A model generated the notes under the pieces. It was given only the letters and a program-made list of their open reading frames with translations, was not told where the DNA came from and did not search any database. From the NCBI GenBank assembly GCA_903873735.1, contig CAIQPO010000056.1:1-12797 (forward strand): a stretch of 12,797 nucleotides of DNA. The letters are read 5' to 3'. The position numbers and the translations under genes were made by a program. The stretch comes from Candidatus Collierbacteria bacterium. GTDB lineage: Bacteria > Patescibacteriota > Microgenomatia > UBA1400 > MFAQ01. Positions 1 to 6,854 of this stretch are shown one piece after another; within the stretch, counting starts at the first letter, position 1, and each line of letters begins with the position of its first letter.

Positions 1-512
1 ACCAAGAGGTGGTAATGAAAAAGGCAGACTCAAAAATCAGTCAGCTACTTAAAGCGGAAAAATCTTTGAGTGATAATCAACAAACAATTGAGAAATTGAG
101 ATTGGCGGTACCGGACATGATGGCATATGCAGATGTTATTAAGAGAATTGAGATTCTAGCTAGAGAAAATTCTTTGAAACTAAATACTGTAAGGCTGCCA
201 TCAATAATTGCATCGGGGGTAAATGTAGAAAAAGGGTTGCCTGGTGATGGACTGAAAGAGCTGAATAAACCTGATAACAAAGGTCTTCTTAAAGTTGAAG
301 TCTCGTTTTCTGTACTTGGAAAGCAAAAAGATGTTTTGAATTTCTTCAAGGCGATAGAAAACATGGATCGTTTGTCGATAATACAAAAATTAAAAATTGC
401 CAAGGTGGAAAAGGTGGGAAAAGACACAGCCAGTGGATTGTCTGCAGATGCCACTGCCTCATTCTTCTCATTTGAGACACCAAAATCAGCTCAAGTGGAG
501 GTGAAGAAATGA
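1..512 (+). CDS. pilO: PilO-like type IV pilus inner-membrane assembly protein, 5' partial
   Basis: The reading frame is open to the left edge (first full codon at 3), so the true start and the expected N-terminal membrane helix are missing. The GTG at 9 and ATG at 15 are probably internal codons. What remains starts with a coiled-coil-like Lys/Glu/Leu/Gln stretch (AEKSLSDNQQTIEKL). It then has the PilO-type transition LRLAVPDMMAYADVIKRIEILA, followed by alternating beta/alpha sequence with GLLKVEVSFSVLGKQKDVLNFF, matching the ferredoxin-like domain of PilO, where a short helix (NFFKAIENMDRLSII) follows a beta strand. PilO pairs with PilN in the inner-membrane alignment complex of type IV pili. 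The next gene overlaps its stop by ATGA, so this is the tail of an operon that probably carries pilM and pilN to the left. The family call rests on recognised pattern, and primary identity to classical PilO is low. Confidence 0.72.
   Translation, partial: QEVVMKKADSKISQLLKAEKSLSDNQQTIEKLRLAVPDMMAYADVIKRIEILARENSLKLNTVRLPSIIASGVNVEKGLPGDGLKELNKPDNKGLLKVEVSFSVLGKQKDVLNFFKAIENMDRLSIIQKLKIAKVEKVGKDTASGLSADATASFFSFETPKSAQVEVKK
497..504 (+). promoter_or_regulatory. Strong Shine-Dalgarno site for the small membrane protein
   Basis: GGAGGTGA lies inside the end of the pilO-like gene, and its GGAGG core ends 7 nt before the ATG at 509. It is the clearest ribosome binding site in the window, and it fixes the start of the next gene despite the 4-nt overlap. 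The A and B genes downstream lack anything comparable. Confidence 0.7.
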
Positions 513-871
513 AACCGAAGAGGACATTGTCTGGATATATGCTTTTGGTGGGGATGATGGGTTTGTCTATAGTGGGAGGTGCACTTATTTTTGGAATATA
601 TTCAGCTCTTGTAAAAACACAGGTAACAAGTGAAACTAAGGAAGTTATCAAACCTCTTGAAGGAGAGATTAATGTGGACTTACTTAATAAATTAAATAAT
701 CGACGTCAATTTTCTTCTAGTGAGTTGGAGGTGGTAATCACACAATCACCAACACCCACACCTTTCAACCAGCCTACGCCTACCCTTACAGTTACACCCA
801 CTGCTGCAGTTAGTCCAGTGGCTTCAGCCTCTGCACAGACTCCAGCTAGCCCAAGCGGAACAATTAGATAA
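509..871 (+). CDS. Small single-pass membrane protein with Pro/Thr/Ser tail in pilus operon
   Basis: This 120-residue protein has a basic N-terminus (MKPKR), one hydrophobic helix at about residues 10-33, then a short soluble segment with IKPLEGEINVDLLNKLNNRR at about 47-66. It ends in a low-complexity tail rich in Thr, Pro, Ser and Ala (about 80-120). The topology should be N-in with the tail outside. It starts by ATGA overlap with the pilO-like gene behind a strong ribosome binding site, and ends 1 nt before the next ATG, so the three genes are almost certainly one transcript. Its position is where pilP sits in classical pilMNOPQ operons. However, there is no lipobox cysteine and no PilP beta-domain, so I do not call it PilP. 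It may be a CPR-specific pilus accessory or anchoring protein. No enzymatic motif is visible. Confidence 0.7.
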   Translation: MKPKRTLSGYMLLVGMMGLSIVGGALIFGIYSALVKTQVTSETKEVIKPLEGEINVDLLNKLNNRRQFSSSELEVVITQSPTPTPFNQPTPTLTVTPTAAVSPVASASAQTPASPSGTIR

Positions 872-872
872 G

Positions 873-2282
873 ATGAACAAACCGGCATTATTAGGAAAAA
901 GAATACCGACATTTTTAGGTATTTTGATACTAATTGGAGGCTTGATTGCCGGAGTAGTTTTGGTGGGAAGGCAACAAGGAACTGAAACAAAGGCGGGTCC
1001 GACAGAAAGTCCTAAGAATGTCAGAATTTCAAATAGAGGAACCAATACTTTTTCGATTAGCTGGACTACCGATACCCCTGTCACTGGTTTTGTGAAGTAT
1101 TCGGAGAATCCAACCAAGATTGTATCCCCTGCTGGGGATGTAAGAGACCAAATTTCTGGGTCGGCACAATCCTACACGAACCATCATGTGAACGTGACTA
1201 ACCTTAAAGCAGACACTACCTATTACTTTGTAATTGGCTCTGGACCAATGACTTACAATGACGATGGAAAACCATTTCAGGTAAGAACTGGTCCACAGGT
1301 AATTCCGCCACCGGAAGATGTTATTTCTGGCAAAATTGTAAATAGTGCTGGTTCAGCTGCTTCAGGAGCAATCATTTTTATTGAAGCCGAGGGCGGTGAA
1401 GCTCTGTCGACTGTAAGCAAAACTGATGGCACTTGGAGGTTGAATTTAGCTGCGGTCAGAAACAAGGACGGACAAGTGTTGACTTATGACAAAGACAAAT
1501 CCGTTCTTTCCATTTTTATCCAGGCTGGAACAGCAGGAACTGCGACTGCCATTACTAACACAGGAAAGGATAATCCTGTTCCAGACATTGTCTTGGGAAA
1601 AAATCAAAGTTTTGTGGATTCGATTCCTGCCCCACTAGCTCAAACTCAAGAATCGACTTCCGCTGCTAAGGCTACGGCTGGCTTCAAAGAGCTTTCAGTA
1701 GTACCGACGCAAACTATGTTGGTGGATATTCCAGCTGAGGCTAGTAGTTCCTTTAGTATTCTTAATCCTGCCCTAAACGGAGAAATGGTGGCGACGACAT
1801 CGCCAGAGTTTAGAGGAAAAGCTTTACCGGGAACTGATATAAAAATCACTGTTCATTCGGCAGTGGAAATGTCGCAACTTATTAAAGCCGACGTAAATGG
1901 CAACTGGACATGGTCAGCACCCCAACAGCTTGAGCCAGGAATACACACCCTGACACTTCAATACACTGATCAATCAGGGAAGGTAGTAAATATTGAGAGA
2001 ACTTTTACTGTACTTTCATCTGACGCTGGAGGCGGTTTGCCAGCTTTTACAGCTACACCTTCAGCAACTCCGATTATTACCCCAACAGCTACACCTTCAG
2101 CAACTCCCACAGAGATCCCTACTCCTACTCCAACTCCAACCGAGATTGTGATGCCAGCAACAGAGTCTTCTGAACTAGTAGAAACTGGGGTGGAATGGAT
2201 TGCATATTTGATGGTGGGTATGGGATTAGGTATGTTTGTGTTTGGGGGGATGATCAAGAAAAAAATTGAAATGAGTGACTAA
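873..2282 (+). CDS. Stalked surface protein with FN3-like, carboxypeptidase-regulatory-like and Ig-like domains and an LVETG tail
   Basis: This is a 469-residue envelope protein. A basic N-terminus and hydrophobic helix at about 11-32 act as a signal-anchor. Residues 44-140 look like a fibronectin III or purple-acid-phosphatase N-terminal type beta-sandwich (SPKNVRISN, FSISWTTDTPVTGFVKYS, LKADTTYYFVI). Residues 149-242 resemble a carboxypeptidase regulatory-like/CnaB fold (ISGKIVNSAGSAASGAIIFI, KTDGTWRLNL). Residues 296-381 resemble a bacterial Ig-like domain (LNPALNGEMVATTSPEFRG, DVNGNWTWSAP, HTLTLQYTD). A Thr/Pro stalk covers about 393-425, then LVETG (435-439), a hydrophobic helix (about 443-462) and a basic tail (KKKIEMSD). 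The LVETG-helix-basic order is that of a sortase sorting signal, with Val in place of Pro. It starts 1 nt after the small membrane gene, so it belongs to the pilus operon. It has almost no cysteine, unlike the A/B proteins that follow. Likely role: adhesin or structural surface protein. Confidence 0.75.
   Translation: MNKPALLGKRIPTFLGILILIGGLIAGVVLVGRQQGTETKAGPTESPKNVRISNRGTNTFSISWTTDTPVTGFVKYSENPTKIVSPAGDVRDQISGSAQSYTNHHVNVTNLKADTTYYFVIGSGPMTYNDDGKPFQVRTGPQVIPPPEDVISGKIVNSAGSAASGAIIFIEAEGGEALSTVSKTDGTWRLNLAAVRNKDGQVLTYDKDKSVLSIFIQAGTAGTATAITNTGKDNPVPDIVLGKNQSFVDSIPAPLAQTQESTSAAKATAGFKELSVVPTQTMLVDIPAEASSSFSILNPALNGEMVATTSPEFRGKALPGTDIKITVHSAVEMSQLIKADVNGNWTWSAPQQLEPGIHTLTLQYTDQSGKVVNIERTFTVLSSDAGGGLPAFTATPSATPIITPTATPSATPTEIPTPTPTPTEIVMPATESSELVETGVEWIAYLMVGMGLGMFVFGGMIKKKIEMSD
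2049..2107 (+). repeat. 23-bp direct repeat in Thr/Pro stalk
   Basis: Two exact 23-bp copies lie at 2049-2071 and 2085-2107. Their start points are 36 bp (12 codons) apart, so gain or loss keeps the frame. They encode repeats of the form TATPSATP in the stalk of the pilus-operon surface protein. Confidence 0.85.
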
Positions 2283-2302
2283 GAGGAATTGATAGAAAAC
2301 AA

Positions 2303-2331
2303 TTGCGTGTTTTAGCTAGTTAAAGTATAGT
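2303..2331 (+). promoter_or_regulatory. Candidate sigma-70-type promoter for the A1-B1 module
   Basis: TTGCGT (2303-2308), a 17-nt spacer and TATAGT (2326-2331) lie in the 78-nt gap before A1. The -10 has one mismatch to consensus and the -35 is moderate. A second -10-like TATATT is at 2341-2346 with no good -35. A start near 2338 would give a leader of about 23 nt without a Shine-Dalgarno motif. The gap is AT-rich, so a chance match is possible. Confidence 0.35.
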
Positions 2332-2360
2332 GAATTTAGGTATATTTTGAGCGACTTTTA

Positions 2361-4793
2361 ATGGAAAACACAAACCCAAACAACCAATTACCAAACTTGG
2401 TGAGTGATGTGCCCCAAACTCCCATTCAACCTCAAGAGGATGAAATTACTTCTTTGCCAAAACCAAAGAACACCAAAAGGTTGATGAGTATTATTGGAGG
2501 GGTGGGGGCACTCTTGCTTGTGGTTGGAGTGGCAGCGGCGTCTTTTTATGTGTCAAATAGATTAAAAAGAGACCAGGCTTTAGCGCCGAACGCGCCTAAG
2601 GGTTCATTTGCGTTCCTTTGTCCCAGTGGAACTACAAAGTGTGGGTCAGATGATTGCTGTAACAATTCAACTGAAATGTGTAAGGGGACATATCCAAACC
2701 AATATTGTGGCGCAAAACCGACGGCGACACCGACGCCCACAAGAGTACCGACTCCACCACCGACGGCGACACCTACCCCTACAGCTACAAGAACACCTAC
2801 CCCTACAGCTACAAGAACACCAACACCGACAGCAACACCTGCTTGTAGTTCAAATGGATCCTGTAAGGCATCGTATGGAACTTGTTGTACTGGGCAGCAA
2901 TACTATGATGCTACCTGTGCTTCGACGACATACTACAGGTGTGGAACAGCTTCGACACCAACACCGACAGCAACACCTGCTTTTTCTCCTTGCGCTGCAG
3001 GTCAGTCGTGCGTGAATTTATCTCAGAGCAGATGTATCGCAGAGTGGGGAGACTACGATACAGTTTCATGTAATGCTTCTGGATATAAATGTTGTGTTGA
3101 TAATGGAACATCTCCGACAGCGACACCGACAACTACAGCGACACCGACAACTCCAGGATGGGTATCTTGCCCTGTAGGTAGAAGATGTGAAGATTTGAAT
3201 GATCGCACCTCATGTGAGGCTGCTGGGGGAGATTTAAGAAATTCTGTTTGTAATACCACTGGAGATAGGTGCTGCGTTCCTGATTTAGCTCCTTGTGGTG
3301 CAGGGCAATCGTGTGTGAATTTATCACAAGCTCGTTGTACAGCTGAATGGGGAGACTATGATTCAATTCCCTGTAACACTTCAGGGTATAGATGCTGTGT
3401 ATCAAATGGCTCAAGTCCCACACCAACCGCTACCCCAACTGGTGGTGGAGGTGGATATTGCAGCCCATCCCAAGCTACCTTATGTGCCTCTTGTAGATCT
3501 TCTGGCAGCACACCAAGCTGTATAAAAGACTGTTCAAAATGTAATGGAGTGTCTGGCAGTTGGTGGACTGAGTGCGCTGCCTCTGCTTGTGGTGGGAGTA
3601 GCTCCAGCAGTAGTTCAAGTGGAGGTACTGGAAGCAGTAGTAGTGGCGGAGGACAAACCTGTACCCAGGTTAAAGATGCACCATACTCTAAGCAACTGAC
3701 ATTCTCAAAGACTGGAACTGTAAATATCTTCACTATGAATGGTGGAGCAGGAATAGTATCTTTTACCGGTCCCAAAACAGTGACTGCAAATATTTCTGGT
3801 GGAGGAGCAGCAAAAAATGCAACTACTTTTACAGTGACTGCCGGGGAAGTCTATACCATAAGAGTCAAATTTAATTCAGAGTCTAAAGATGCTTATGGAT
3901 ACATAAAAAACAAGGCAGCAACAACCTGTGGTCCTACAAATAACGCTTGCGGAGGTAATTTGGATATCACACCTCTTGTAAACTTAGCAAACTCGTCCTC
4001 AGATGTGTCAGGTATAACTGCCGCGAGCCAGCCCGCTAACACTCAATGTTGGGGAGATGCTGAGATTGGAGACTATACACAAGATTATGACTACAACGAC
4101 TTTGCTTTGATTTTGGGTTATACCCGCGATGAACCATCTCCTATTCCAAATTGTTCGAATGTGACTGGACCAAATAAATTAACTCTCGGAGAGACTGGTG
4201 ACTATAGTGCTAAATACTATGCTGCGGCAACAGGGGGATTAACCGATGGATCAATATTCATAAGCAATGGTGAAAATGGAACTGATATTGTGGAGATTAA
4301 TGCCAAGTGCAACGGTAAGTACAACTGCCCGGTGACAAATGGTGCTTCATTAACTGCAAAATTTACTCCTGACAAGATTGGTAAATATTGGGTGAGATGC
4401 AGAGCTTGGAACGATGGGATTGCTGAATGTAGACCACCAAGAACAGTTGATGGACCACCTAGATTCGCCTGCTCCGGAGGCAACGGTGGTACCTATGAGC
4501 TACTGGTAGAAGTAGTAGAAGCCGCCCCACAATGTATTGCAGCTAAGGTGTTTGAAAAGAAAGATAATCAGTGGGTCGCCGTAGCTGATCCAAACAAATT
4601 GACTGCTGGTACGGAGATAAGAATAGGTGTGAGAGGTAATCTAACAAGATTGGCTAAAGCTAGATTTAAGATTAATGGAGGCAGCTGGACAGAGTCCACC
4701 ACAACCATGACTGACTCTGCTGGAGTGCTGTACATCTATACAACGCACACACTTGTATCAGGCGATTACTCGATTCAATCCGAAATACAATGA
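2361..4793 (+). CDS. Module protein A1: membrane-anchored, cysteine-rich modular surface protein
   Basis: This 810-residue protein has a proline-rich cytoplasmic N-terminus (1-40, ending KNTKR), a membrane helix (about 41-63) and the juxtamembrane motif LAPNAP (74-79). The outer part begins with two small modules of knottin-like order, C87-C116 (C-x6-C-x4-CC-x6-C-x8-C) and C162-C194 (C-x5-C-x6-CC-x9-C-x7-C). Three six-cysteine repeats ending in CC follow at 211-245, 270-305 and 312-346. Thr-Pro linkers separate them, at about 119-160, 197-208, 249-264 and 351-360. A Gly/Ser linker (411-432) leads to the conserved domain (439-587), which ends with the acidic motif QDYDYNDFALILGY, possibly metal-binding. 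An Ig-like segment (about 595-715) and a C-terminal Ig-like domain (about 720-810) complete it. No enzyme motif was found. It overlaps B1 by ATGA and is a paralogue of A2. The start is the first ATG of the frame, with no clear ribosome binding site. Function is unknown; a displayed adhesin is the best guess. Confidence 0.75.
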   Translation: MENTNPNNQLPNLVSDVPQTPIQPQEDEITSLPKPKNTKRLMSIIGGVGALLLVVGVAAASFYVSNRLKRDQALAPNAPKGSFAFLCPSGTTKCGSDDCCNNSTEMCKGTYPNQYCGAKPTATPTPTRVPTPPPTATPTPTATRTPTPTATRTPTPTATPACSSNGSCKASYGTCCTGQQYYDATCASTTYYRCGTASTPTPTATPAFSPCAAGQSCVNLSQSRCIAEWGDYDTVSCNASGYKCCVDNGTSPTATPTTTATPTTPGWVSCPVGRRCEDLNDRTSCEAAGGDLRNSVCNTTGDRCCVPDLAPCGAGQSCVNLSQARCTAEWGDYDSIPCNTSGYRCCVSNGSSPTPTATPTGGGGGYCSPSQATLCASCRSSGSTPSCIKDCSKCNGVSGSWWTECAASACGGSSSSSSSSGGTGSSSSGGGQTCTQVKDAPYSKQLTFSKTGTVNIFTMNGGAGIVSFTGPKTVTANISGGGAAKNATTFTVTAGEVYTIRVKFNSESKDAYGYIKNKAATTCGPTNNACGGNLDITPLVNLANSSSDVSGITAASQPANTQCWGDAEIGDYTQDYDYNDFALILGYTRDEPSPIPNCSNVTGPNKLTLGETGDYSAKYYAAATGGLTDGSIFISNGENGTDIVEINAKCNGKYNCPVTNGASLTAKFTPDKIGKYWVRCRAWNDGIAECRPPRTVDGPPRFACSGGNGGTYELLVEVVEAAPQCIAAKVFEKKDNQWVAVADPNKLTAGTEIRIGVRGNLTRLAKARFKINGGSWTESTTTMTDSAGVLYIYTTHTLVSGDYSIQSEIQ
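2619..2942 (+). other. Two knottin-like six-cysteine modules in A1
   Basis: Residues C87-C116 and C162-C194 of A1 each place six cysteines in the order C..C..CC..C..C, the order seen in inhibitor-cystine-knot and related small disulfide folds. The first could instead be granulin-like (CGSDDCCNNSTEMC). A Thr-Pro linker separates them. The fold is inferred from spacing only. Confidence 0.45.
2769..2816 (+). repeat. Perfect 24-bp tandem repeat (two copies) in the A1 stalk
   Basis: 2769-2792 and 2793-2816 are identical and encode TPTPTATR twice. A diverged third unit follows at 2817-2840 (TPTPTATP). Exact nucleotide identity among otherwise synonymous codons suggests recent slippage or recombination. 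Confidence 0.9.
2817..2982 (+). repeat. 28-bp direct repeat flanking a cysteine module in A1
   Basis: Identical 28-bp copies lie at 2817-2844 and 2955-2982, offset by 138 bp (46 codons). They bracket the module C162-C194, so recombination between them would remove or duplicate exactly one linker-plus-module unit in frame. Confidence 0.85.
2991..3398 (+). repeat. Three six-cysteine repeats ending in CC (beta-defensin-like spacing) in A1
   Basis: The repeats are residues 211-245, 270-305 and 312-346. Repeats 1 and 3 are C-x5-C-x7-C-x11-C-x6-CC and close to each other in sequence (GQSCVNLSQ, AEWGDYD, GYxCC). Repeat 2 is C-x5-C-x8-C-x11-C-x6-CC and more diverged. Related single copies occur in B1 and B2. 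Confidence 0.8.
3675..4121 (+). repeat. Conserved 149-residue domain, copy in A1
   Basis: Residues 439-587 of A1 align without gaps to residues 305-453 of A2, with 126 of 149 identical by hand count. The first part is beta-rich (FSKTGTVNIFTMNGGAG, GPKTVTANISGGG). The second has CGGNLDITPLV and ends in QCWGDAE and DYDYNDFALILGY. Codons differ widely at silent positions although the protein is nearly the same. Confidence 0.9.
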
Positions 4794-6820
4794 CATCTAA
4801 TAAAAAATCAATCTTAACAGTATTACTCTTAGTCCTGGTATTAGTCTTTGGCGGAACATCAATTTACCTGGCCACAAGGCTTAGTACACAAAAGCCAGTG
4901 GCGCCTACTGCACCTGAGAGTAAACCAAAAGCAGGGATTTCTTGCTCTGGTGAAGGAGGAACTTGTACCGTAGGTACTGCCTGTCCAGCAGGCAAGACCG
5001 CTGTGTCTGGAGCTGATTGTGATGGCGGATATTTATGTTGCAAGAGCGATTGGATTGCCTGTAGCACAATTAACTTTAGTGTTGCCTGCGAACCAAGACC
5101 TGCTTGTTTGGATGATAAGACGCCTTGCTCAATTAAAGAGCCTGCTAGCGGATGGTGCCCCTATTTGTCTTGTGATCAAAAGAAGAGAGTCTTTTATGAT
5201 GATGCCAGAAACGTAGCTGGAACATACTATCTAGACAAAGAAATTCCCAAGGGCGGCACGGTTTATCAAGGACAGGTAATTGTTTTTGCTGTTCCCTATA
5301 CAAATGTATCCAACAAAAAAGTCTTGTCTGCCAAAATAGAGGATACTCTTGACCCACGTCTAACCTTTAAAGACGCTGATAATGGATGCACAGTGACTAG
5401 CAATTCTAATAAAGTAATATGCAACATCGGTGAGGTGGTCCCCGGAAAAGGATCTCAAGTGGCAATAAGAGCACTGGTTAAAAAGACTGCAACTTTGGGT
5501 GAGCTACTTAACTCGGCAATTATTGAAACAAAGGATTTGTCTGAAGCACAGTGTCATACCGAGCTTGCTATCAAACCAGAGCCAAAAGCAACATTGCTTT
5601 GTGTGCAGAAATCTACTGTAGAGAAACCTGCTGGTGGAACTACGACCACTCTTGCAAGTGTTGTTACCAGTGGGAAGAAGTACGACTACCAGTTTGAATT
5701 AGAAAATAAAGGGGATAAGGCTTCTACTGACTTTGTATTGAAAGACATATTAAAAGGAGAAGGAAGAGACTTTGTTGATTTTGCCTCAACTGATTCTACC
5801 TGTACATATAATGAGACATCCAGAGTAGTGACATGTCCCGTAGCTTTGGCACCTGCAGAGAAAAAGACTATCTCATTCTCATTTGTGGTTTCGAACACCG
5901 CTCCTGATGGGCAAGAAATTAAGAACAAAGCCACTATTCATGAAGTAGACGGAGTGGCAGCTACTGTGTCGGATTGTAGTAATACAATTACAGTGAATAA
6001 TCCAAACATCTCTGCCTTGAAGAAAGCATATCTTGACAATACTTCAAACACCGCTGGAAATTACACCTTGTCTGAAGAAATTACGAAGGTATCCAGAAAT
6101 CAGACATTCGTATATTCCATAGCCATCACAAACGACGGTTTAGGAAAAGCCGTGGGAGTTGAAGTAACCGACAACCTGTCTGGTGAAGGACAGGACGCTC
6201 TTACTTTTGTTGATAGTGATAGTGTGTGTGCTTATACAGCAGACTCCAGAACCGTAAGCTGTAAGACTGATGTTGAATCGAAGGCTACCAAAAAAGTATC
6301 CTTTAGAGTGAAGGTGAGTGACACAATTGCAAATGGAGTGAAGATCAAAAATGTGGGTACTGTAAAACTTGGGACAAAGACTATCTCGGTGAAGAAAGAC
6401 CTAGACGTAAGCTCGGTGGTTAGTTGTAACCAGGGATGTAATTCTGACTCTGAGTGTAGTAGTGGATTATGGTGTGATACCACTGCAAATAAGTGTAGAA
6501 AGAAGGCCTGTACCAATGAAGTCAGTTGTGAGTGTCCAGCAACCGCAACACCTACTCCCACAGCGACTTGGACCCCAACAGCAACCAGAACTCCTGCTCC
6601 AACAAGAGTACCAACTGCTGCTCCTACTGAAGAACCAATCGCAGAAGCTCCTACTGAAGAAGCTCCTAGGCCAACTGCAGTAAAGACTCCTAGACCTACA
6701 AGAGTACCAACTGCTGCTCCAGAAGATTTACCCGAAGCAGGTATCTTTGATACACCAGGTGTAGCAATTCTCGGAGGAGGATTGGTGCTAGCAGTCATAG
6801 GAATCCTGTTGGCCCTGTAA
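4790..6820 (+). CDS. Module protein B1: DUF11-repeat surface protein with LPEAG-type C-terminal anchor
   Basis: This 676-residue protein has a basic N-terminus, a membrane helix (about 9-27) and the juxtamembrane motif VAPTAPESKPKA (37-48). A six-cysteine module follows (C52, C59, C65, C77, C83, C84), then a conserved Cys/Pro block (ACEPRPACLD, 99-108; GWCPYLSC, 121-128). Three DUF11/TIGR01451-like beta-sandwich repeats span about 143-262, 268-402 and 409-541. Each has a C-x10-C pair (C200/C211, C338/C349, C480/C491) that probably pins neighbouring strands. An eight-cysteine module (546-582) leads to a Thr/Pro/Glu stalk (584-645), then LPEAG (647-651) and a hydrophobic helix that ends the protein with no basic tail. 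It starts by ATGA overlap with A1 and has no ribosome binding site of its own, so translation is probably coupled. A terminator candidate follows. It is a paralogue of B2. Role: surface structural or adhesive protein, specific function unknown. Confidence 0.78.
   Translation: MTSNKKSILTVLLLVLVLVFGGTSIYLATRLSTQKPVAPTAPESKPKAGISCSGEGGTCTVGTACPAGKTAVSGADCDGGYLCCKSDWIACSTINFSVACEPRPACLDDKTPCSIKEPASGWCPYLSCDQKKRVFYDDARNVAGTYYLDKEIPKGGTVYQGQVIVFAVPYTNVSNKKVLSAKIEDTLDPRLTFKDADNGCTVTSNSNKVICNIGEVVPGKGSQVAIRALVKKTATLGELLNSAIIETKDLSEAQCHTELAIKPEPKATLLCVQKSTVEKPAGGTTTTLASVVTSGKKYDYQFELENKGDKASTDFVLKDILKGEGRDFVDFASTDSTCTYNETSRVVTCPVALAPAEKKTISFSFVVSNTAPDGQEIKNKATIHEVDGVAATVSDCSNTITVNNPNISALKKAYLDNTSNTAGNYTLSEEITKVSRNQTFVYSIAITNDGLGKAVGVEVTDNLSGEGQDALTFVDSDSVCAYTADSRTVSCKTDVESKATKKVSFRVKVSDTIANGVKIKNVGTVKLGTKTISVKKDLDVSSVVSCNQGCNSDSECSSGLWCDTTANKCRKKACTNEVSCECPATATPTPTATWTPTATRTPAPTRVPTAAPTEEPIAEAPTEEAPRPTAVKTPRPTRVPTAAPEDLPEAGIFDTPGVAILGGGLVLAVIGILLAL
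4943..5041 (+). other. Beta-defensin-like six-cysteine module in B1
   Basis: Residues 52-84 are spaced C-x6-C-x5-C-x11-C-x5-CC, just outside the membrane helix. The match to the defensin framework (C-x6-C-x3-5-C-x8-10-C-x6-CC) is by spacing and glycine placement, not proven homology. Confidence 0.55.
6602..6720 (+). repeat. 23-bp direct repeat in the B1 stalk
   Basis: Exact copies lie at 6602-6624 and 6698-6720, offset by 96 bp (32 codons). Both encode TRVPTAAP, and the second ends just before LPEAG. Recombination would change stalk length in frame. Confidence 0.85.
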
Positions 6821-6825
6821 GTCTG

Positions 6826-6854
6826 TTGACGGCAGGCCTGAAGGCGCTTATTAT
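6826..6854 (+). promoter_or_regulatory. Good sigma-70-type promoter for the A2-B2 module, inside a terminator hairpin
   Basis: TTGACG (6826-6831), a spacer of exactly 17 nt and TATTAT (6849-6854) match the -35 and -10 consensus at five of six positions each. Transcription would start near 6861, giving a leader of about 34 nt to the ATG at 6895. The spacer contains the 5' arm of the terminator hairpin and the -10 overlaps its loop. Confidence 0.6.

Noticed and set aside
509..600. Possible prepilin signal (PilD cleavage) in the small membrane protein
   Set aside because: There is no G-F/M-T-L-x-E motif at the start of the helix. It reads as a plain signal-anchor.
873..2282. Type IX secretion C-terminal domain or PEP-CTERM reading of the surface-protein tails
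   Set aside because: The tails show LPxTG-like motifs with a single helix. There is no PEP motif and no beta-sandwich sorting domain at the end.
2287..2304. Hairpin AATTG/CAATT after the pilus-operon surface gene as a terminator
   Set aside because: Only a 5-bp AT-rich stem, and no T-run directly after it, so it is too weak to call.
2608..3015. 135-codon + strand frame inside A1
   Set aside because: Its Arg/His/Gln-rich repeats are the shifted reading of the Thr-Pro linker codons. It has no ribosome site or conserved feature.
2991..3398. Cysteine repeats as CRISPR-like or regulatory DNA repeats
   Set aside because: Repeat identity is at protein level with frame-preserving silent changes and no regular DNA spacers. 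It is coding repeat, not an array.
4940..4950. Lipoprotein lipobox for B1 or B2 at the first cysteine
   Set aside because: The first cysteine is more than 20 residues past the membrane helix and lacks the L-x-[AG]-C context. It belongs to the six-cysteine module.
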